Origin: Fredinandcohnia onubensis
GTDB taxonomy: Bacteria > Bacillota > Bacilli > Bacillales > Bacillaceae_L
Direction: 5' to 3'
Assembly: GCF_031181385.1 (NCBI RefSeq)
Contig: NZ_JAPSKV010000002.1
Span: 186,001 to 250,000 of the forward strand
Length of the DNA: 64,000 nucleotides
Every line of letters starts with the position of its first letter. Within the stretch, counting starts at the first letter, position 1. Under the pieces are notes generated by a model that was given only the letters and a program-made list of their open reading frames with translations, did no database searches and was not told the DNA's origin. Of the stretch, positions 1 to 9,617 are shown piece by piece. Position numbers and translations under genes: made by a program.

Positions 1-131
1 AAATCATAAGGCTTGATCCATTGTTGCCAGTCCTTTTCAATAGATTTCCATAATGCCTTACTTAGCTGTGCGATTCTCTGACTAAAAAGGAGCGCTTCTT
101 TGATGGAGGCCATTTTTTCTTCATGTTTCAT
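1..131 (-). CDS. scoC: Transition-state regulator ScoC/Hpr, N-terminal fragment
   Basis: Only the first 43 codons lie in the window; the gene runs off the left edge. The visible residues, including the stretch [20 protein letters not shown], match from memory the N-terminus of B. subtilis Hpr (ScoC). That is a MarR-family winged-helix repressor of protease, sporulation and competence genes. The ATG at 131 is preceded by a modest GTGGGTGA ribosome site. Position next to yhaH agrees with the B. subtilis order. The DNA-binding domain is outside the window, so its integrity cannot be judged. Confidence 0.85.
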   Translation of the reverse strand, partial: MKHEEKMASIKEALLFSQRIAQLSKALWKSIEKDWQQWIKPYD

Positions 132-240
132 AGATTCACCCACTTTTCTATTTTCTCTTATTACTATTATGCCAATAAAATAAAAATTAATAAAGATGTA
201 AATTTACGAAATTTTTAAATTAGGTTAAAAAATTTTGATT

Positions 241-600
241 CTATGGGATTGTAACCGCTTTTTCTAATTTTTCTAAAGCGCTTTCTATTTCCGAAAGCTC
301 TTTTTGAATATTTTTTTGATTACCTTCAATCTCTTGTTTCCAATGATTTAGTGAATACTTAATATCACTGGAAACCTCTGTTATTGTATTCACCGCCTGT
401 TTCGTTGATTTAGAAACCTGTTCTGTTAAGGATTTCCCATCTGAAACAACCTGTAACAGGGAATTAGAGATTTGTTTTTGATTATTTTTTAATGCCCTTC
501 TAAATTCCTTGCCTGAAGTAGGCGAACTTAATAGGACGGATACACCACCGATCACACTTCCAATTAATACTCCATATAATAGAGACTTTGTTGATGTCAT
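241..600 (-). CDS. yhaH: YtxH-family small membrane protein YhaH
   Basis: 119 aa. The N-terminus (about residues 7-27, LLYGVLIGSVIGGVSVLLSS) is a single glycine-rich membrane segment followed by a PTSGKEFR motif, the typical start of YtxH/YhaH proteins. The rest is a charged, probably coiled-coil helix rich in Lys, Glu and Gln. Function is not established; family members are linked to general stress and cell-envelope conditions. It lies just downstream of scoC on the other side of a short AT-rich gap, as in B. subtilis. The long helix suggests a membrane-tethered coiled coil facing the cytoplasm or wall, but this is inference. Confidence 0.8.
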   Translation of the reverse strand: MTSTKSLLYGVLIGSVIGGVSVLLSSPTSGKEFRRALKNNQKQISNSLLQVVSDGKSLTEQVSKSTKQAVNTITEVSSDIKYSLNHWKQEIEGNQKNIQKELSEIESALEKLEKAVTIP

Positions 601-687
601 CTTGAATCACTCCAAATCAGAACTAGTATTTACAGAATTCTACAAAAACTGAAGAAATCCTTTTTCAACTTGTTATTTTTTACAAAA

Positions 688-1530
688 TTACAGTTGCTGT
701 AATAAGTCATTTTGTTGGATATACCAACGGTCTACAATACTATTACGGACCAGTACAAAAACGATTCGTTTTCGTTCCTTCCCTTGATTTTCCCGATATA
801 TTTCGACTTCAACTGGGATTTCCATACTTAATAGTCCTTTTAAATCGCTTAACGGTAAATAAGACATGTTTGTTATTGAAAAAATAGTAATTTTATTTAA
901 GGTTTTGTAAAGCTTCTTATTTTTTGAATTCGGTATTACGGTTTGTTTGATTATTTTTCGATCTGATTGGTTAATACCGGCCACAAATATTTCAATTAGG
1001 CGATACGGGTCCGCATTATTAATGTAATCTTCTAACCTTCCTCCCGCCTTTAATAACATGAGATTATGTGCAAAATCTGGTTCCTTTGAGCTGTGGGTAG
1101 TACTTCCTAAGAAATGCACACAAAAATGGCCAGGAAAGCCGTTGCTTAATGCACCTGCACCATGTGGCATACCGTGCATGGAGGCGGCAATCATTTGATC
1201 TCCATATTTCACAATAATCGCCCTTCGCTTCCAGCTCCATTTCCCACTGTAAATTTTCTTCATGATTTTAGTGTCCTCAATTGTGAGTGGTTGTACATCA
1301 GCATGTCTGCTTCCAGCCCTTCTTTGCACTCGAAATTGAAGACCAGTTTCAACATCAATAATCGTAAAGAAGGATTTTCTAGGAAGAATCTCATTAACGA
1401 TGTCCCAAGGAACCATTTCAACTTTAAAGCTTAATGGGCTATCATTCTCATCATATTCATTTGTATCCGCAATGGCTGTATTATGAAAGGTAAATAAAAA
1501 AAGAAAAAATAGAAGTATTGCTTTTGTCAT
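688..1530 (-). CDS. Secreted protein with L,D-transpeptidase-like His/Cys motif
   Basis: 280 aa with a clear signal peptide (residues 1-21: Lys, then a Phe/Leu-rich core, ending TAIA-D). I do not recognise a named family. The conserved-looking core has S74-R-H-A-D78, then H119-G, then G134-H-F-C137-V-H139. The spacing H119-x15-H135-x-C137 recalls the YkuD L,D-transpeptidase signature (H, 14-17 residues, S/T-H-G-C), with Gly for Ser/Thr and Phe for Gly. That suggests a divergent wall-acting cysteine enzyme, but the assignment is only inferred. It sits alone between yhaH and the terminator of yhaM, so it probably has its own promoter. A ribosome site AGGTCC lies just before the ATG. Confidence 0.6.
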   Translation of the reverse strand: MTKAILLFFLFLFTFHNTAIADTNEYDENDSPLSFKVEMVPWDIVNEILPRKSFFTIIDVETGLQFRVQRRAGSRHADVQPLTIEDTKIMKKIYSGKWSWKRRAIIVKYGDQMIAASMHGMPHGAGALSNGFPGHFCVHFLGSTTHSSKEPDFAHNLMLLKAGGRLEDYINNADPYRLIEIFVAGINQSDRKIIKQTVIPNSKNKKLYKTLNKITIFSITNMSYLPLSDLKGLLSMEIPVEVEIYRENQGKERKRIVFVLVRNSIVDRWYIQQNDLLQQL

Positions 1531-1586
1531 TCTTCAGGACCTCTTTTTTTACATAGCTTTCCATAAATGATGAAAATCTATTTATA

Positions 1587-1623
1587 AAAAACTCGACTCA
1601 TTAGAAAAAGTGAGTCGAGTTTT
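1587..1623 (-). terminator. Intrinsic terminator downstream of yhaM
   Basis: Perfect 13-bp inverted repeat (AAAACTCGACTCA at 1587-1600, TGAGTCGAGTTTT at 1611-1623) with flanking A and T tracts. It lies 7 bases past the yhaM stop. The symmetry could let it act on both strands. Confidence 0.85.
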
Positions 1624-1629
1624 AATTGA

Positions 1630-2574
1630 TTATTTATGAAAGGTTGGTTTATAGAAACTTCGATTATCCAATGCAAAAACACGGTCTGAGAATTCGCCTG
1701 GTTTTACACGTTCTAATGCACGATCCAACATGTTCATTTTTGCATCCAGGTTATCTATATAATGGAGAATTTCCGCTTCCTTAATCATTGGTGGCTTAGG
1801 ACTTCCCCATTCTGCTTTCCCATGGTGGCTTAAGATAATATGCTGCAAGACTGTAACTTCTTCACCTTCTATACCAAGCTCTTTTGCAGCTTGTCCGATT
1901 TCATTTACCATAATTGAAATATGGCCTAATAAATTTCCTTCTACTGTATATGTTGTTGATATAGGTCCTGACAGTTCGGTAACCTTGCCTAAGTCATGCA
2001 AAATGATACCTGCGTACAATAAGTCCGTATCAAGTGATGGATATAGATGAGCAATTGCTTTTGCTAAATCAAGCATTGAGACAACATGATAGGCTAAGCC
2101 AGACACGAATTCATGGTGGTTCTTGGTTGCTGCTGGATATTCATAAAACGCAGCTTGATGTTTTTTCAGTAAATGCCTCGTAATTCTCTGGATATTAGAG
2201 TTGTTCATTTCAAATATATATTGTGTGATCTTTGAAGCCATCTCATCCTGCGGCACAGGTGCAACTTCAAGAAAATCAGAAATAGTAACTCCGTCTAAAT
2301 CAGTTATAGGTCGGATATTTCTGATTTTCAACTGATTTCGTCCTCGGTAGCTATTAATTTCACCAGCAAGTCTTACGATTTGTTGAGCAGCATAGTTTGT
2401 CTCATCTTCAGGTGTTGCATCCCAAAGTTTTGCTTCAATTTCTCCACTTTTATCCTGAAATACTAAAGTTAAGAATGGTTTTCCATTACTTGCAATGCCT
2501 TTAGTTGATGATTTAATAAATAAATAGACGTCAACCTGCTGTCCCACCTCATAATGTACAATGCCCTTCACCAT
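1630..2574 (-). CDS. yhaM: 3'-5' exoribonuclease YhaM
   Basis: 314 aa, the usual family length. An N-terminal OB-fold nucleic-acid-binding domain (about 10-95) is followed by an HD hydrolase domain carrying H-x-E-F (about 152) and the diagnostic HDLGK (about 192-196). YhaM is a Mn-dependent cytoplasmic exonuclease that trims RNA, and also single-stranded DNA, from the 3' end; it affects mRNA decay and DNA replication. It is the last gene before a strong terminator and lies 79 bp after yhaN, in the conserved yhaO-yhaN-yhaM order. It is probably co-transcribed with them. No unusual features were seen. Confidence 0.93.
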   Translation of the reverse strand: MVKGIVHYEVGQQVDVYLFIKSSTKGIASNGKPFLTLVFQDKSGEIEAKLWDATPEDETNYAAQQIVRLAGEINSYRGRNQLKIRNIRPITDLDGVTISDFLEVAPVPQDEMASKITQYIFEMNNSNIQRITRHLLKKHQAAFYEYPAATKNHHEFVSGLAYHVVSMLDLAKAIAHLYPSLDTDLLYAGIILHDLGKVTELSGPISTTYTVEGNLLGHISIMVNEIGQAAKELGIEGEEVTVLQHIILSHHGKAEWGSPKPPMIKEAEILHYIDNLDAKMNMLDRALERVKPGEFSDRVFALDNRSFYKPTFHK

Positions 2575-2653
2575 ATTTTCTCCCCCTGCTTATCTATTTA
2601 CTCTCACTTCTATCAAAATGAGGACTATGAAAATATCAAATTTCTTACAAAAA

Positions 2654-5600
2654 TTATAGCATACTTTTATGGTTTTCTATGATAGCCTCATTACCTAGAA
2701 TAATAGGTTTTTCTATACCAAATCCTTCCAAAACATGTTGATGACAAGTAAATAGGAGGACTTGATTTTCACTCGATACCTCTTTAATTAAAGAGATGGC
2801 ATTTGTTAAACGGCCTGAATCAAAATTAACAAAGCTATCATCAATAATAAATGGAAATGATTGACTAGGATGCATCGTATTAGCAAGCGAAAATCTGAGC
2901 GCAATGTACAATTGCTCTGAAGTGGCCTGACTAAGTTCATTCGGCTTATAGCGTACACCCTTTTCATTCTCGACAATAAAACCATCGACTTCATTGTCAA
3001 GGTAGATTCTTTTGTACTTCTTATCTGTGAGAATAGAAAAATAATGCTCAGCCCTTTTCATTACCTTAGGTAAGCGGAGCTTTCGATAGTGATCAACTGT
3101 TTTAGATAGAATATCTTTTGCAACTGCAAGTGTTGCCCAGTTTTTAGCATAGTTTTTTACTAATGAATTACTTGCCTCATAAGAATGAAGTAAATCTGCA
3201 TAGGTTCCACCTTCTTCTAGTTCTTGTATTCGGTGGATTATTGCTGACAGTTGACCTTGCCTTTCTTTTTCAATTGTTTGAAATCGAGTGATTTCAGCTG
3301 ACATCTCTTCAATTAGAACTTCATAATTTGTGCCTATATTACAAGTTTTAACTAACTCCCCAAAGCGTTCGAGTTGCGCCAAAAGTAGACTCATTCGCTC
3401 TTTAAGTTCTTTTGCGGTATCATTTGCTTGTCCCTTTGCCCGAAACTCTTCTTCATTCGAAACTTTCGCGATATCCCATAGAACTTGAAATTCCTTTTGA
3501 AGATGCTCGATTTCCATACTTAGCTTTAAAATCTGTTCTTCTGAATCCTTTATTTTCGCATCAATCTGTAAAAGCTTTTCATATTTCTTTTTTTCTACTT
3601 GCAACCGGTTCGCCATCTGGTCAACTCTGATGGGACCTTGGTCTTCTATGTTTAACTGTTTTGCAACAGTGTAAATTTTAGATTGGAAGTGAGAAATCTC
3701 ATTTTGAAGCTCTACTTTTACTACAGCAAGCTTTTGTTTACTTAATGCTTTCTCCTTGATGGCTTCAAGAATTTGAAAAGCATCCAATAATCGTTCATTT
3801 GAAATTTGCATTGGAAGTCCATATGTTTTCTTGATGTTTGTAGCTTTTTCCTCTAAGGCGTACTCAGATTTCTCCCATTCCTCAAAGTCTTTAAAAACCT
3901 TATCTAATGCACGTTCGTATTGAAGATGTGAGGCTTTTTCAATTTCAATCTGCTGCCTTGCATGCGTATCACGAATAAGAATTGCTGTTACCTCTTCATG
4001 ATCTGAATAGTTGCTATTTGCTAGTTGCTCTTTAATAGCCTCCAATTTTTTTAATAGCCTTTCTCTATCTTCCTGGAGTTCATGAATGAATGAGGAAGAC
4101 ATCTGGGAGGTTACTGTTTTCCCAACTGGCCACATGAGAGCACCTAGGACAGTAAATATCCCACCAATTATCCATTCTTTTGTAACATAGAAATAAATCG
4201 AGATAATCAATAGTGTAAGGCCTATTCCATAAAACAATCGAGTATACTTGTGTTTGTTTTCGGATTCCTTTACTGTAACTCTTTTTATTTTTTGATCGAT
4301 CCTTTTTACCTCTTCCTCAAACAACAGCTTTTCACTTTCTAGGTTATCCCTCGAAGTATATTGGTTTTTCTTTTTTTCATTGCGTTTTCGTTGTTCCTCT
4401 GGGAGAACCTGTTGCTTTAAGTCACTTAACTTTTGTTCGCTATGATCTAGCGCTTCCTTTACTTGCGTAAAGCTATTATCTAAGAAATGCTTCTTTTGCC
4501 TATGTCTTACTGTTTCAGAAACAATTTCAGAAAACATATCTTTTGCAGTAATACCTAGATTTAATTTCAAAACATCTGTCTCTGGTAATGTTAAATTAAT
4601 TTGATCTATTAGTTGTTTTAATTCATCATCTATCTCTTGAAGTTCTTTAGAAATGAGCTGAAATCTGTTTTCCTTTTCAGTAAATAGGCTCTTATTTTCA
4701 ACTAATTCTAAAATCCGTTGTTCGTTATCCATGTATTGTTTGGCCAATCGGATTTCACTTTTTTCCTTGTTCCATTCTAGAATTTGGCCATTTATGGCAG
4801 TTAATTGTGCCTGATACGGTGTTAACTGCGCATATAGTTGTTCTAAGCGTTTCAGCCCATCCTCGGGGTAAGGCTCAAATGCTGGTAAACTTTGCAATCG
4901 ATTTTGTAAGGTTTGATATTCTTCTACAATTGGTTGAATTGATTGGAGTTTCTCTGATTCTTGAATTTTTTGCTTTAAAGAATTTATCTCGGTATCATAG
5001 GATACAAGTTCCTTTTCGATTTGTTGTTGTTCGTTCAGGAGAGATTCATATTCACTATTTTTCTCCTGCCACCTCGTAACTTTTGCATGTTCCTCCTTTA
5101 GTCGGATAAGTTCCATATTAAGTGGTGGATTCTTTCCTTTTGGTTTATATAAACCATCCATTTCCTTCAATAATTTATTTTGTAATTCAAGTAAGGCGTC
5201 TGTTCCAATTGTCCCCGCAGAAAATAAAAACCTTCCTACATCCTCGCTCTTTAAATTATGTACACCTTGTAGTCCATGAATATTGAAGGAATACACATTT
5301 TGAAATAGATTTTTATCCATTCCTTGGAATAGCTCTGATATAAATTCTTCTCCTTTGACTGTTCCATCTGGCATAAATACAGATACGTCTCCTGCAGCTT
5401 TCCCTGGCAATCTTTCAATCATAATTGTTCCGTATTCGTCGGTTTGGAGAATGAGCTTTCCACCATATTTGGTTCCTGTTTTAGGGATATAACGTTGCTC
5501 ATTTTGTTGTTTTGTAGGAAATCCAAATAAAACGCTATGAATAAACGACATAAGCGTTGATTTTCCAGCTTCATTTTGACCAAAAAAGACCTGAATATGT

Positions 5601-5671
5601 GGAGATAGGTCTCCAAGTTCCAAGTTTTCAAGTTTTCCATATCCATAGACCTGAATACCAATGATTTTCAT
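2654..5671 (-). CDS. yhaN: SbcC/SMC-like ATPase YhaN (SbcE)
   Basis: 1005 aa. Walker A GQNEAGKST is at residues 31-39, the ABC-type signature region (ELSQATSEQL) near 910, and Walker B (FIIDDSFVNFD) near 940. Two long coiled-coil arms fill the middle. The arms do not meet at a CxxC zinc hook. At the apex, about residues 478-516, there are two hydrophobic segments that look like a membrane hairpin. B. subtilis YhaN was described as SbcE, acting in double-strand break repair and competence. The partner nuclease YhaO is encoded 4 bp upstream, so the pair resembles a membrane-tethered SbcCD (Mre11-Rad50-like) complex. Confidence 0.9.
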   Translation of the reverse strand: MKIIGIQVYGYGKLENLELGDLSPHIQVFFGQNEAGKSTLMSFIHSVLFGFPTKQQNEQRYIPKTGTKYGGKLILQTDEYGTIMIERLPGKAAGDVSVFMPDGTVKGEEFISELFQGMDKNLFQNVYSFNIHGLQGVHNLKSEDVGRFLFSAGTIGTDALLELQNKLLKEMDGLYKPKGKNPPLNMELIRLKEEHAKVTRWQEKNSEYESLLNEQQQIEKELVSYDTEINSLKQKIQESEKLQSIQPIVEEYQTLQNRLQSLPAFEPYPEDGLKRLEQLYAQLTPYQAQLTAINGQILEWNKEKSEIRLAKQYMDNEQRILELVENKSLFTEKENRFQLISKELQEIDDELKQLIDQINLTLPETDVLKLNLGITAKDMFSEIVSETVRHRQKKHFLDNSFTQVKEALDHSEQKLSDLKQQVLPEEQRKRNEKKKNQYTSRDNLESEKLLFEEEVKRIDQKIKRVTVKESENKHKYTRLFYGIGLTLLIISIYFYVTKEWIIGGIFTVLGALMWPVGKTVTSQMSSSFIHELQEDRERLLKKLEAIKEQLANSNYSDHEEVTAILIRDTHARQQIEIEKASHLQYERALDKVFKDFEEWEKSEYALEEKATNIKKTYGLPMQISNERLLDAFQILEAIKEKALSKQKLAVVKVELQNEISHFQSKIYTVAKQLNIEDQGPIRVDQMANRLQVEKKKYEKLLQIDAKIKDSEEQILKLSMEIEHLQKEFQVLWDIAKVSNEEEFRAKGQANDTAKELKERMSLLLAQLERFGELVKTCNIGTNYEVLIEEMSAEITRFQTIEKERQGQLSAIIHRIQELEEGGTYADLLHSYEASNSLVKNYAKNWATLAVAKDILSKTVDHYRKLRLPKVMKRAEHYFSILTDKKYKRIYLDNEVDGFIVENEKGVRYKPNELSQATSEQLYIALRFSLANTMHPSQSFPFIIDDSFVNFDSGRLTNAISLIKEVSSENQVLLFTCHQHVLEGFGIEKPIILGNEAIIENHKSML

Positions 5672-5675
5672 ATCG

Positions 5676-6908
5676 TCACCTCCTATTGGAAAAATAGAGT
5701 TCGCGTAAAATTAAGTTTTCCGCATCGTGAAGTATTTCCTGTAGTTCTTCACTTGTAAAAGTCTCAATATGCCTTCGGAAGCTTTGATTGTTCCGTAAAG
5801 GGAGTAGTGCCTGTTCAAAGTCCTGATAGGTTTCCATGTTTTCTAATAAATCACCAATAAAATGAGAATCCTGCTTTAATTTTTGACGATTGATTTCTAT
5901 TTGGAAATTTTGTTTAAGTCCTACTACATAAACAAAATTCTTTTCTTCTATCTCATCGTTTAGTAAAGATAGGAGATCTGCTTTTATAGCATTTTCTTGA
6001 AGTTGTGCATGCAGTGGTCCGTTTCCTATATATTCAATCGTTGCAAATAAGCCTTGGGTTTCTTTACGGAGGGAATCAAGATGAGAAAGTGATCTGTCAA
6101 CAAGTTGGTCAAAACTAGTAAGCTCAGAAATATCGATGGTCGTATTTTCCCAAATTAAATCCGATGTTGGAAAAAATGTATATTCTGTTTTAGCTTTTGA
6201 AAGCTTTATAAGATAACCACCCTTTTCACCTGTTTCCTTTTTATGCCTACCTTGAATATTGCCAGGATAAATAATAGGAGGGTCTTCAGATAAAATTTCC
6301 CTTGTGTGAATATGTCCAAGAGCCCAATAGTCAAATCCTTTTTGCTGGAGATCTGATAGCAAAAACGGAGCATAACTGCTATGGGAACTCTCCCCTTCTT
6401 TACTTCCGTGTAAGATGCCTATATGATACGTGGCACCGTCTTTCTTTTCATAGAATTGGGTTTTGTTTTCGAGCACAGCTTTTTTTGCATAGCTAAACCC
6501 ATAAATATTTGCAACGGTTTCTCCATCTTTTTTATAAGGAATGACCTCGACATTTTCATTTTGAAACACATGGACATTGCTTGGCCATTCAAAATGTGGC
6601 CAATTTCCACCAAGATGGTCATGGTTCCCATGGACGATAAAAGCTTCTATGTCATGGTCTTGAAGTCGTTCCATTTCCTTACGAAATCGTGATTGTGCAC
6701 GAAGGCTTCGGTCTTCTCCATCGAATAAATCACCTGCGATGATGATAAAATCAACCTTTTGCTCAATCGCAATGTTGATTAATCTAGCCAAGGAGGTAAA
6801 AGTACTATCTTGTACACGCTTAAAAACTTTCGATGGAAGATTGGTCAATCCTGAAAAAGGGCTGTCCAAATGTAAATCCGCAATATGTAAAAAAGTAAGT
6901 GCATCCAT
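5676..6908 (-). CDS. yhaO: SbcD/Mre11-like metallophosphoesterase YhaO
   Basis: 410 aa. It carries the full calcineurin-type metallophosphoesterase set: D-x-H in HIADLHLDSPF near residue 8, GDLFD near 60, GNHDH near 96, and GHIHT near 195. These residues bind two metal ions, as in the SbcD and Mre11 nucleases. The C-terminal third is a helical capping region that should contact the ATPase YhaN. It starts the yhaO-yhaN-yhaM operon, with only 4 bases before yhaN. The likely role is nuclease of the YhaNO DNA-repair complex; the precise substrate is not known from the sequence. Confidence 0.92.
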   Translation of the reverse strand: MDALTFLHIADLHLDSPFSGLTNLPSKVFKRVQDSTFTSLARLINIAIEQKVDFIIIAGDLFDGEDRSLRAQSRFRKEMERLQDHDIEAFIVHGNHDHLGGNWPHFEWPSNVHVFQNENVEVIPYKKDGETVANIYGFSYAKKAVLENKTQFYEKKDGATYHIGILHGSKEGESSHSSYAPFLLSDLQQKGFDYWALGHIHTREILSEDPPIIYPGNIQGRHKKETGEKGGYLIKLSKAKTEYTFFPTSDLIWENTTIDISELTSFDQLVDRSLSHLDSLRKETQGLFATIEYIGNGPLHAQLQENAIKADLLSLLNDEIEEKNFVYVVGLKQNFQIEINRQKLKQDSHFIGDLLENMETYQDFEQALLPLRNNQSFRRHIETFTSEELQEILHDAENLILRELYFSNRR

Positions 6909-7020
6909 TAAATAGCTCCTTTAGACTCGTTTACCTATATTCTATCACCTACTCAATGCGAATGCACGTTCTTATTTCTATAGAACTATCAGGGTGTTTA
7001 TAGGTTTTAAATCACATAAA

Positions 7021-7044
7021 AACCGAGGGGAATAACCCTCGGTT
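7021..7044 (-). terminator. Intrinsic terminator downstream of yhaP
   Basis: AACCGAGGG (7021-7029) and CCCTCGGTT (7036-7044) form a GC-rich stem. On the minus strand it is followed by a T tract just after the yhaP stop at 7058. Confidence 0.85.
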
Positions 7045-7057
7045 TAATTCTGGTAGC

Positions 7058-8311
7058 TTATTTATCATTCTTTGTAAGTTGTAGTGCTTTTTTGATGTCT
7101 TTGAAGGAGGAAGATTTACCGTACATAAGAACTCCTCCGCGATAGACTCTAGCTCCAAATATCGCTAATAGAGTAATTGTTAAAACGAGTAGCCCAATTG
7201 ATAATGCAATTTCCCACGTTGGAAGTGTTAGCATGCCAACTCGAAGGAACATGATCATTGGTGCGAAAAATGGAATATAAGAAGTGATTGTAATTACGGA
7301 TGATTCTGGTTTTGTTAGCCCAAACATAGCAATCATAAATGCGGCAACGATTAACAAGGTCATCGGTGTGATCATTTGTTGAACATCTTCAATTCGACTA
7401 ACTAGAGAGCCTAAGAAGGCTGCAAGTGTTGCATATAAGAAGTATCCTAGAATGAAGAAAACCCCAGCGTAAACAAAGGTTGATACTGGCAAATCGCCAA
7501 AACCAAACACTTCAAAAAATCCGCCTTCCATTCCACTCATGCTTTGCTTCAAGGAGCCATATCCAACCAATAATATCACAGCAAATTGAGTTAGACTTAA
7601 TAGTGCAATTCCAAGAATCTTACCGAACATTTGCTTAATCGGAGAAACACTTGAAATCAATATTTCCATAACACGAGATGATTTTTCAGTAGCAACTTCC
7701 ATCGCAATCATATTTGCATACATGATGACTGCAAAATAGATAACAAATAAAAGGACATAAACTAAACCACGCGCTTGATTAAGTTCTTCTTCCGTTTTTG
7801 CATTTTCTTCAAGGGCCACTTTATCAAATTGAACAGGTGCATACAGTTGATTAATCTGATCTGGAGTTAATCCCGCTTTTGTGGTTGCGATTGTCACCTT
7901 CAACTGTTGAAGAGCCTGTTCAAGTTGCCCAGTGATTTCTGAATCCGTTATCGACGGTGCCTTATAAACTCCCTCTGGTAGTCCTTCAGGTGTTTCCGTT
8001 AGGATAAGATAACCGGTTAATTCTTCTGCGGTAACCCGTTCTTGCGCATTCTCTTCTGACCCTTCCATCTTTTCAATGACGATATCACTAGACATTGCTG
8101 TTAAAGTCTGCTCATAAGCTTGATAAAGTTCCTCTGACTCGCTTAGAACAGCTACATGGTTTGTTTCATCTTCATCAAACTTTTCAATAATGGATTGAAT
8201 ATTTGCCAGACCAAAGATAATGAGTGCAGTTATCAATGTCGTAATAATAAATGATTTTGTTTTTAATTTACTCACATATGTGTGAAAAAGGATAATCCAA
8301 AACTTATTCAT
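7058..8311 (-). CDS. yhaP: ABC-2 type exporter permease YhaP (NatB-like)
   Basis: About 417 aa from the ATG at 8311, which overlaps the yhaQ stop by 8 bases; an upstream in-frame start would add three residues. The topology is typical of NatB/ABC-2 permeases: one N-terminal membrane segment, a large extracytoplasmic loop (about 45-165), then five or six membrane segments. The motif AMEVATEKSSRVMEILISSV, seen in Na+/drug ABC-2 permeases, is present. It forms an exporter with YhaQ. The substrate is unknown; NatAB relatives pump Na+. Confidence 0.88.
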   Translation of the reverse strand: MNKFWIILFHTYVSKLKTKSFIITTLITALIIFGLANIQSIIEKFDEDETNHVAVLSESEELYQAYEQTLTAMSSDIVIEKMEGSEENAQERVTAEELTGYLILTETPEGLPEGVYKAPSITDSEITGQLEQALQQLKVTIATTKAGLTPDQINQLYAPVQFDKVALEENAKTEEELNQARGLVYVLLFVIYFAVIMYANMIAMEVATEKSSRVMEILISSVSPIKQMFGKILGIALLSLTQFAVILLVGYGSLKQSMSGMEGGFFEVFGFGDLPVSTFVYAGVFFILGYFLYATLAAFLGSLVSRIEDVQQMITPMTLLIVAAFMIAMFGLTKPESSVITITSYIPFFAPMIMFLRVGMLTLPTWEIALSIGLLVLTITLLAIFGARVYRGGVLMYGKSSSFKDIKKALQLTKNDK

Positions 8312-9203
8312 AAGAAGCACCTACCTTTTCGATAAAAATATCATTTAAGGAAGGTTCCTCTAATACAAACTTTCGAACAAAGCCTTTTCCTGCAATAGAA
8401 TCTAGTATTTTTTGTGAAATTTGTTCACTCTCAACCTGTAAATGGAGGCCCTCCGCAGTTTCTTTCGCCCTTGTTACACCTGCTAATGTTTTTAAATGAC
8501 TAATATCAAAATCGGCATGTACAATTACATTTTTCTTTCCAAAAGAACGCTTAATTTCTTTTAGAGAACCATGTACAACTGGTTTACCATGATGCATAAT
8601 GCATAAATGCTCACATAATTCCTCAACATGTTCCATCCGGTGACTTGAAAATACAATTGAGGTCCCCTCATTTTTCAAATCCACAACGGCTTCTTTTAGA
8701 AGCTCTACATTCACGGGATCAAGCCCACTGAATGGTTCATCAAGAATAAGTAACTTCGGCTTATGAATGACAGATGCAATAAACTGTATTTTTTGCTGGT
8801 TCCCTTTTGATAATTCTTCAACTTTTTTCGTTGCATATTCAGGTACTTTAAATCGCTCTAACCAGTAATCAATCTGTTGTAAAATATCTTGTTTTTGCAT
8901 ACCGCGTAGTCTCGCTAGGTACACAAGTTGATCACGCACCTTCATTTTTGGGTAAAGTCCTCTTTCTTCTGGTAAATACCCAATCATATGGCTAGTTTCA
9001 TAATTAATCTTTTTTCCATCCCAACTAATTTTGCCATCACTGGCATCTAGTAATCCGAGAATCATCCGAAATGTTGTTGTCTTTCCTGCCCCATTGGCAC
9101 CTAAAAAACCAAACATTTCACGCTCAGGTATTTCGATTGATAAATTATCTACTGCTGTGAAACTACCGAATCGTTTTGTCACATTTTCTAGCTGTAATGC
9201 CAT
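8304..9203 (-). CDS. yhaQ: ABC exporter ATP-binding protein YhaQ
   Basis: 299 aa from the ATG at 9203, chosen because AGGAGG lies 8 bases upstream; a longer frame reaches 9257 but has no ribosome site. Walker A GANGAGKTT, signature LSKGNQQK, Walker B LLILDEPFSGLDP and the switch-region SSHRMEHVE are all present. A C-terminal extension is typical of the NatA/YhaQ group. It is translationally coupled to yhaP. The two should form a homodimeric-ATPase exporter in the membrane. Confidence 0.92.
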   Translation of the reverse strand: MALQLENVTKRFGSFTAVDNLSIEIPEREMFGFLGANGAGKTTTFRMILGLLDASDGKISWDGKKINYETSHMIGYLPEERGLYPKMKVRDQLVYLARLRGMQKQDILQQIDYWLERFKVPEYATKKVEELSKGNQQKIQFIASVIHKPKLLILDEPFSGLDPVNVELLKEAVVDLKNEGTSIVFSSHRMEHVEELCEHLCIMHHGKPVVHGSLKEIKRSFGKKNVIVHADFDISHLKTLAGVTRAKETAEGLHLQVESEQISQKILDSIAGKGFVRKFVLEEPSLNDIFIEKVGASYE

Positions 9204-9360
9204 TTCGATTCCTCCTTCTCCTGTTGTTTTTACGAATGAGTTAGGAAAAAGTTTCAAAAATTATCATAACACATTATTCATTGTTTTTATTGCGCTGAAT
9301 CTTGCAATCAACTACACTTTAAGTATCTGAATTTTAACTTTATTTATGGGGGACTCTGAC

Positions 9361-9543
9361 ATGAACTATGTGTTAACAGTGTTTGATAAAACGGGAGAAA
9401 AATTACTTGAAGAAACATTCGAAGCTGCTACTGAAAAAGAGGCAAAGGAAATTGGCGAAAGAATTCTGAAGGAAAAAAACTATTTAGAAACGACACATCG
9501 CTGCACAAGCTCATCAGGGAAATTAGTTTTATTTCATCGTTAA
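9361..9543 (+). CDS. yhzD: Small conserved protein, YhzD family
   Basis: 60 aa from the ATG at 9361, chosen because GGGGGA lies 8 bases upstream; an ATG at 9346 falls inside that ribosome site's leader. The ending THRCTSSSGKLVLFHR is characteristic of the YhzD-like family as I remember it. Function is unknown. It is a short soluble alpha/beta protein, divergent from the yhaQP operon and followed by its own terminator. The symbol rests on memory of the family motif. Confidence 0.7.
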   Translation: MNYVLTVFDKTGEKLLEETFEAATEKEAKEIGERILKEKNYLETTHRCTSSSGKLVLFHR

Positions 9544-9544
9544 G

Positions 9545-9575
9545 CAGGTACCTAATTCTGGGTTCCTGTTTTTAT
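9545..9575 (+). terminator. Intrinsic terminator after the yhzD-like gene
   Basis: CAGGTACC and GGTTCCTG arms (one mismatch) with a TTTTTATTT tail follow the stop codon directly. Confidence 0.7.
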
Positions 9576-9585
9576 TTATAAAAAC

Positions 9586-9609
9586 ATCCCGTTGTGTTTT
9601 CAACGGGAT
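9586..9609 (-). terminator. Intrinsic terminator downstream of yhaR
   Basis: Perfect ATCCCGTTG / CAACGGGAT stem with A/T tracts on both sides lies between convergent genes. It can serve yhaR on the minus strand and backs up the plus-strand terminator. Confidence 0.8.
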
Positions 9610-9617
9610 TTTCTTCA

